DNA of 64,000 bases, from the NCBI GenBank assembly GCA_034359265.1, contig CP136891.1, positions 88,120,001 through 88,184,000 of the forward strand, read 5' to 3'. Below, in pieces: positions 58,560 through 64,000 of this stretch. The notes beneath the pieces were generated by a model. That model saw only the letters and a program-made list of their open reading frames with translations, did not search any database and was not told the origin of the DNA. The first letter of the stretch is position 1. The number at the start of each line of letters is the position of its first letter. The position numbers and the translations under genes are program-made. Origin of the DNA: Canna indica. Its lineage: Eukaryota; Streptophyta; Magnoliopsida; Zingiberales; Cannaceae.

Positions 58560-59803
58560 TAATGGTCTTTTTAATAAATCAAGAAAATGAAAAACTAAGA
58601 ATGCAGTACCCTAAACCTCTTACTAATTAATCAAGTATAAGTTACATTATTTCATATGTAATACAAATTGCTTTGTGAACTCGTGCAAAAGGCATCCTTG
58701 CCTACACGTGTTTGTAAAGCATATAAATTACTCTAATTTCTAGATTATTGGTAAAATTTCATAACAACATGAATGCATCATGCTCAACATGAATGCATGT
58801 GGGATACTGAATCCAGATAGACATGCATCATGCTCCCAATTTGAGGATCGTTTAAATTTCACAAACACATCATTATCTGACTTGAGCTGTGCCAAGTAAT
58901 GATATATATCGTTAGTACATTTAGAGGAAAACATGTAGAATGAAAGATGTCTTATCTCCCATTGACTCAGCCAACTTTAGTCCAACATTCATTTCGCATG
59001 TGGCCTTGTTTATTGATAAGTTGGCATGGAATAATTTCAAGAAAATACAGTTTAAAGTAATATTTGAGTACAGCTTTAGAAACAATTTGATACTCTTTCT
59101 AAAGCTTGAATCTGTAGAGTACAACTTTAGAAAGTATTCAATTTGGATATACACAAGCATTTCATGATTGTGTTATGAACACAATTAATATTGATCAGTT
59201 AGAAGTATTTCAAATGGGAAATTGACCCATCTGAAGTAGAACTTTCATCTTCAAAGATAATTGGAAAGGTATGTTTTTACTGAGTTTTTGCTATTCCATG
59301 ATGCATTACGGTCAAGGTGAGTATCATAATTGTTGAATTTCAATCTGGTATACTCTTTCCCGGCCAATATTCTTAGGTAAGATTCCTTTGCAATCCATTG
59401 TAATAATTTTTTTTTTGGATTAACTCATGTTAACCCATATTTTTAATTGCTTCAGCTCATTGAACATGTATATCATATTATTGCTTATAATTATGCGCTG
59501 AAGTGTTGAAAGATGTGCATGCATCTAGGATAAAACTAAATACAATATCAAAACTTTCATGCAATTATGGTTAGTACTTATGGATTTATTCTCTTTATAT
59601 ATGTTTCATATCGCTTAATTAATTTCTTTTAAACGGGATCCACTTGTTTCGTGCTATCTTTCTGACTTGAAATGTATAAAACAAACAAGAAGATACAATA
59701 AAATGAATTAATTGGAAAACAGGAATTGTTCATGTGCAAGAATTACTATTAAAAGTCATATAATTAATTACATGGAATAATTAATAGTCTTCAAAAAGTA
59801 ATT
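58560..59803. other. AT-rich intergenic, no gene seen
   Basis: Short frames only. It forms the 5' flank of the LINE insertion. Confidence 0.45.
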
Positions 59804-59811
59804 AAGACATC

Positions 59812-62390
59812 TCTTCTCCCTCCGGGACTATTGTGCAACCCGACATGGTGGCCGACTATTTTAGACAATATTATCAGGATTTACTGGGCAAATGTACAAG
59901 GCCTCTCCTCCGATTGAATTATCTCACTATTGGCCTTCATCCGCTTCCTGCTTTATCTAACTTGGATGAGCCATTCTCCTTGGATGAGATTAAGTTTGCT
60001 ATTGATGGTATGGGATCCTATAAGGCTCCTGGGCCGGATGGAATTCCAATTGAATTTTATCGTTCCCATTGGCACCTTATCCAAAATGATATTCATGACA
60101 TTTTTGCTGAGTTCTTCCATGATCCGAGTGCACTTCGTCGATTCAACTCAGCTCATATTGCTCTCATACCTAAATCTGAAGGGGCCTCCACTTGCAAGGA
60201 TTACCGGCCTATTAGTCTTGAGCAAAGCCTTATTCGCATTTTTTCTAAGGTTCTGTCAAACCGCTTGAAGCCGATTGCCCCTCAACTCATCGACGACCGT
60301 CAATGCGCTTTTATGTCGGGGAGAAGCACATTGGACTGTTTCATGGGTCTTCATGAAACGATCTGGGCTTCTCACAAGATTAAAGAAGATGGTCTCCTTC
60401 TCATGATAGACTTCGAAAAAGCATTTGACTCGGTCGATTGGCGCTTCCTCCTTGAGTTGCTTGAGTCCCGCGGCTTTTCAGTGAAATGGCGCGGATGGAT
60501 CGCCAACCTACTGCATTCAGACTCTGCCATCCTTATAAATGGTATCGTGGGCGCCCCATTTCACCACCGGCGAGGCATCCGTCAAGGCAATCCCTTATCT
60601 CCCTTTTTATTCAATATTATTACTGACTGCCTTTCTCGGTTGATTGACCATGCGACAAACCTTGGCCTTATTCATGGATTACTGGGGGATCGTTTGAGCA
60701 ACCCGATCACTCATTTTTTATTTGCCGACGATTTGGTGCTCTTATGCCTGAATGATGACATTAGCCCGCGTAATATTTCTCTTCTTCTCAAATGCTTTGA
60801 GCTTACTACGGGCCTGAAGGTCAATATGCAAAAATCTTCGATCTCAAGCATTACCGGTGATCCTAGTGTGGCTTCTCGAGTGGCTGCCTTCCTCGGCTAT
60901 ATTCCGGCAGCCTTCCCCCTGAAATATCTTGGACTGCCATTACGTATTGGTCGATTGCGAAGGGCCGACTGGTTGCATTTTATTGCCCGTATGGACACTC
61001 GTCTCAATTGTTGGCAAGGCCGACTCCTTTCTCGCGCTGGACGCCTATGTCTAATTAACAGTACATTATCGAGTTCTTCTGCTTATCCTCTCTCTATCTT
61101 CAAGGTTCCCGTATGGGTGGCTAAAGCAATTGATATGAGAAGGAGACGCTTCTTATGGGTCGGGGCTGACGATGTATCTACTAAGGGCAGATGCTTGGTT
61201 GCATGGGATTTCATTACATCCCCAAAATCGGAAGGTGGTCTGGGCATATTGAATATCCGTGATCACAACTTGGCTCGTATCTGTTCATGGTTATGGAAAG
61301 TGATGCAACGTCTCGACATCTTCTGGGTCAGATTGTTATTTCAACTCTATGGGGATTATCGGTCATGGAATCTTCCGTCGTCCCTCCGTCGAGCTTCCCC
61401 GATATGGAAAGATATCTCATGCCACCTAGACATTCTTTCCGCCGGGGCCAACTATTTGGTCGGCAATGGTGCACACACTCGATTATGGTCTGATAAATGG
61501 TGTTGCTCTGGTCAGAGCATGGCTATGAAGTATCCAGACCTCTACCGGCTCTCCACTCAAACCTACTGCACCATCTCAGAGGTCAAAATTCTCGATCCTT
61601 CCGGATCATGTATTGGATGGAATCTCTCCTTTTCCTCGTTTGTTGATGCGACTTCATTAGCCTCCTTACTTCTGGACCTTGAGATGATAAAAAACTGCCC
61701 ATTTGAAGATTCTGTATCCTGGAAATGGGAGGCTCATGGAGGCTTCACCACTCGTAGTCTTTATAGGATCCTTTCCTTTCGCGGGACTATTGATCATCAA
61801 CTTCGTCGTATTTGGTCTCTCAAACTTCCTCCTAAGATTGCTCTATTTGGCTGGATTTGGATTAAACGTAAGCTCCTTACGCGCGATCGCTTGGTCCGAT
61901 GGGGTATCTCCTCTGACCCATCATGTGTTCTCTGCTCTTCTGGTTTGGAATCTCACCATCACCTTTTTGTTTCCTGCCCATATACTTCGGAGGGATGGTC
62001 CAGTCTCCTTCTCTTATGGCACCTCAGGCCTATTCCATTACGTTCATCAGGATGGTATGGGCGGACTAATCATGGTCGTGCTCATCTGACTGTTCTATCC
62101 TTCACATGGAGATGGTTTATATGGTATGAACGCAACTCACGAGTGTTTCAAAATTCACAGTCTTCTATTCAACTGACTGTTATGGCGGCTGATGCATTTT
62201 TGAGAAGATACTTTCAAGTGGTTTTGAGCCCTGCAGTTTCATAACATCATTATTGAGCATTGTTGAACATGTGATCTATTCTCTGTATTTTATATTTTGA
62301 TTTCTTCTCTCCTCCCTTCTTATATATCTGTAACTTTTCAATACTCTTGAATAGAAGCAGATTTCTTCTTCAAAAAAAAAAAAAAAAAAA
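59812..62390 (+). mobile_element. 5'-truncated LINE with poly(A) and target duplication
   Basis: AAGACATC occurs at 59804-59811 and 62391-62398. The element starts abruptly in coding sequence at 59812 and ends in 19 A residues (62372-62390). It lacks ORF1 and the endonuclease. The long open frame indicates a recent insertion. Confidence 0.93.
59833..62244 (+). CDS. LINE ORF2 fragment: reverse transcriptase and zf-RVT
   Basis: 803 codons open from the element start. The RT domain occupies about residues 55-330, with SYKAPGPDGIPIEFYRSHW, LIPKSEGASTCKDYRPISL, FMSGRSTLDC, the catalytic MIDFEKAFDSVDW, GIRQGNPLSPFLFNI, FLFADDLVLL (FADD in place of YADD) and LKYLGLPLRIG. Near the C-terminus is the zf-RVT domain (LPPKIALFGWIWIKRKLL, CVLCSSGLESHHHLFVSCPY). 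In full-length elements the protein nicks the target and copies the RNA; here the endonuclease is lost, so it cannot act alone. The ATG at 59833 is simply the first Met within the fragment; the true protein began further upstream. Confidence 0.93.
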   Translation: MQPDMVADYFRQYYQDLLGKCTRPLLRLNYLTIGLHPLPALSNLDEPFSLDEIKFAIDGMGSYKAPGPDGIPIEFYRSHWHLIQNDIHDIFAEFFHDPSALRRFNSAHIALIPKSEGASTCKDYRPISLEQSLIRIFSKVLSNRLKPIAPQLIDDRQCAFMSGRSTLDCFMGLHETIWASHKIKEDGLLLMIDFEKAFDSVDWRFLLELLESRGFSVKWRGWIANLLHSDSAILINGIVGAPFHHRRGIRQGNPLSPFLFNIITDCLSRLIDHATNLGLIHGLLGDRLSNPITHFLFADDLVLLCLNDDISPRNISLLLKCFELTTGLKVNMQKSSISSITGDPSVASRVAAFLGYIPAAFPLKYLGLPLRIGRLRRADWLHFIARMDTRLNCWQGRLLSRAGRLCLINSTLSSSSAYPLSIFKVPVWVAKAIDMRRRRFLWVGADDVSTKGRCLVAWDFITSPKSEGGLGILNIRDHNLARICSWLWKVMQRLDIFWVRLLFQLYGDYRSWNLPSSLRRASPIWKDISCHLDILSAGANYLVGNGAHTRLWSDKWCCSGQSMAMKYPDLYRLSTQTYCTISEVKILDPSGSCIGWNLSFSSFVDATSLASLLLDLEMIKNCPFEDSVSWKWEAHGGFTTRSLYRILSFRGTIDHQLRRIWSLKLPPKIALFGWIWIKRKLLTRDRLVRWGISSDPSCVLCSSGLESHHHLFVSCPYTSEGWSSLLLLWHLRPIPLRSSGWYGRTNHGRAHLTVLSFTWRWFIWYERNSRVFQNSQSSIQLTVMAADAFLRRYFQVVLSPAVS

Positions 62391-62426
62391 AAGACATCGA
62401 TTAGCAATTAATCAAACACTTTTAAA

Positions 62427-64000
62427 TTAGTTGACCACGGGACAACCATGAACAACAACTCCAACAGCCGTGGGACATCGGGAAAGCGGACAATGGTCAT
62501 TTAGATCTTGGCCCCACCAATTTGTTCCATATATACCTTGGAACTGAAGAGATACGCTCAGCAAAAGAGCCAAGAAGGCAGCTCCAATATCGAGTCCAGC
62601 TGATAACACATAATTGTATCGTGCCCACCACTCTTTGTACCTCCGGAACACGAAAAAGTTGAATGTTAAGCCAATTATCAAGTAGGACCACATACTAACT
62701 GGCGGGGCATATTGCATAATGCTGCCAACACTAAAAATAAGTGGCCAATTGATGAATCTAATCCATTTCTTTTGAGGGTATTTGCGTGCGAGGATCCACA
62801 CGGGAAGTGGTGCAAGGAATCCAATAAAAATGAAGAGGTAGACGAACTTGTAAGTGCCATGAGGATAGAACATCCTGGTTGGGCCTACAGCTCCCCATGT
62901 GACTCCAAGAGCGAAAGTGGCTCTTTCGCTGGGGCATGTCCATGGACTTCCTTTAGGCAGCAAATCCGGTTGGCATATATTTTCAACCGAGTTGATCATC
63001 CACCATCCAACGCCAAAGTCAATAAAGCCTGCAAGCGTGGAACCTAGCAACTGCATGCACCATGCAGGTAGTGCATGATATATATACGAAGAAATTAAAA
63101 TTAATTAGTGCATGCACCAAAGTCAACAAGATAGATATATAGGTATACATACATACATACCACTAGAGAAAATGAAATCTTGAAAGGAATCTTCATGTAA
63201 TGACATAACTTGAATTTAGATGTCAAATATAATGCTTCAGTGTGTGCTAAAGCCCCATAGGTTTTGAATGCCAAGTTTGCAATAGGTTTGCCCGGGTGAA
63301 GGTATCCAATTATGAGCTCTAGCAATAGATCTATCGGAAGATTCTGCCAAATTAACAACAGTTATTAATATATATATATAAAGATTCATTTGGTTAATTC
63401 TTAATCAATTAATATATATGACTCGTGTTCATCGACTTACAAAACCTACGGTAGCTGCAAGAACACAAGCAGGGAACAAAAATATAAATGTCACAGCACA
63501 TGCTAGTAGAACCCCCCAATATCGAAGTTGAATCTGATCACCAAATCCTTCGCAAACCAAGATTGCAAATCCAATCATCAATAACAATACCAAGTAGTAC
63601 CACCATTGCGGAATGGGCTTATAATTTTGCCTCATTAGTCTCGTATGAACGTCTCGCTCTTCTTCACTTTTATACGTCTTGAATTGCTTCCATATTGATC
63701 TACACGAACGGCGTCATGCATTAATCAATCAATCAATCAAGAGAAAATGAGTTTACCGATAATCGAAAAAATGTGTATGTATATATATATACACCTGCCG
63801 TAGAAAAGAAGGGTGTAAGATAGACTTGATGTGAAGGTGGCCAAGGTAAAGCTATAACATATTGTGAGAATTGTACTGAAATAGACTTTGGAGTATTTGT
63901 CGTATGCTTCTTGATTGAACGTCAATGTCTTTGCATGTATAATTCGAGAAATATTATATACTTGCCCATTGTAATCGAAGAGGCTTGTTCCTGACATCAT
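62427..64000 (-). CDS. Oligopeptide transporter (OPT family), C-terminal part
   Basis: Four exons on the minus strand: 64000-63795 (runs off the window), 63699-63441, 63343-63161 and 63050-62427. All have GT-AG borders, and together they give 423 codons in a consistent frame. Motifs typical of the plant OPT clade include YDKYSKVYFSTILTICYSFT, PIPQWWYYLVLLLMIG, LPIDLLLELIIGYLHPGKPI, GVGWWMINSVENIC, YNYVLSAGLDIGAAFLALLL and LQFQGIYGTNWWGQDLNDHC. Several hydrophobic helices are visible. These proteins are plasma-membrane proton-coupled importers of small peptides, glutathione or metal chelates; the substrate cannot be told. Full length in the family is around 700-750 residues, so the N-terminal half lies beyond 64000. 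No damage is seen. Confidence 0.9.

Noticed and set aside
1..64000. tRNA, rRNA or organelle-derived insertions
   Set aside because: I looked for cloverleaf signatures, rRNA-like blocks and plastid or mitochondrial genes and recognised none. Primer-site sequences near 16255 and 39747 belong to LTR elements.

Overview
This is nuclear DNA from a flowering plant. The signs are a single-exon PLS-class PPR gene, a spliced oligopeptide transporter gene, exon fragments of a plastid FTSH12-type protein, and typical plant transposons (CACTA, hAT, LINE, LTR elements, a Mutator-type MITE). I cannot prove the lineage; a monocot is possible. Intergenic DNA is AT-rich and heavily rearranged, and most long open frames in it are not genes.

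Layout. 0-5 kb: a LINE endonuclease fragment, minisatellites and a broken RBR ubiquitin-ligase gene on the minus strand. 5-8.3 kb: an intact small cysteine-rich secreted peptide gene (5680), a gene fragment with a 257-bp tandem array, and a second, weaker peptide ORF (8038). 8.8-20.2 kb: a solo LTR with target duplication, a 1.2-kb TIR element next to its unoccupied paralogous site, an antisense LTR carrying a nested CACTA element, then an intact peptide gene (19960). 20.5-26 kb: duplicated segments and the PPR gene. 27.6-35.5 kb: a truncated hAT transposon followed by 6.7 copies of an 898-bp tandem repeat carrying the 5' exons of an unidentified gene. 36-58 kb: a region bounded by inverted duplicates about 16 kb apart. 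It contains LTR insertions, two RNA-hairpin candidates, a cluster of peptide genes and relics (42.6-45.6 and 54.6-55.8 kb) and FTSH12 fragments. 59.8-62.4 kb: a 5'-truncated LINE with a long intact reverse-transcriptase frame and target duplication. 62.4-64 kb: the C-terminal half of an OPT transporter, minus strand.

The most interesting content is a family of short secreted peptides built on paired cysteines (CC-x6-CC core, further CC pairs towards the C-terminus). At least eleven copies or relics occur on both strands. Several share a promoter block and a stem-loop over the stop codon. One relic has become a near-perfect 106-nt hairpin whose arms match the 3' coding end of the family, which is the structure expected of a young MIRNA or siRNA locus that could target its parents. 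Another copy is split by a LINE fragment with a 16-bp target duplication. The only genes I regard as likely functional proteins are the PPR, the OPT transporter and two or three of the peptides. All homology statements come from reading motifs, without a database search.
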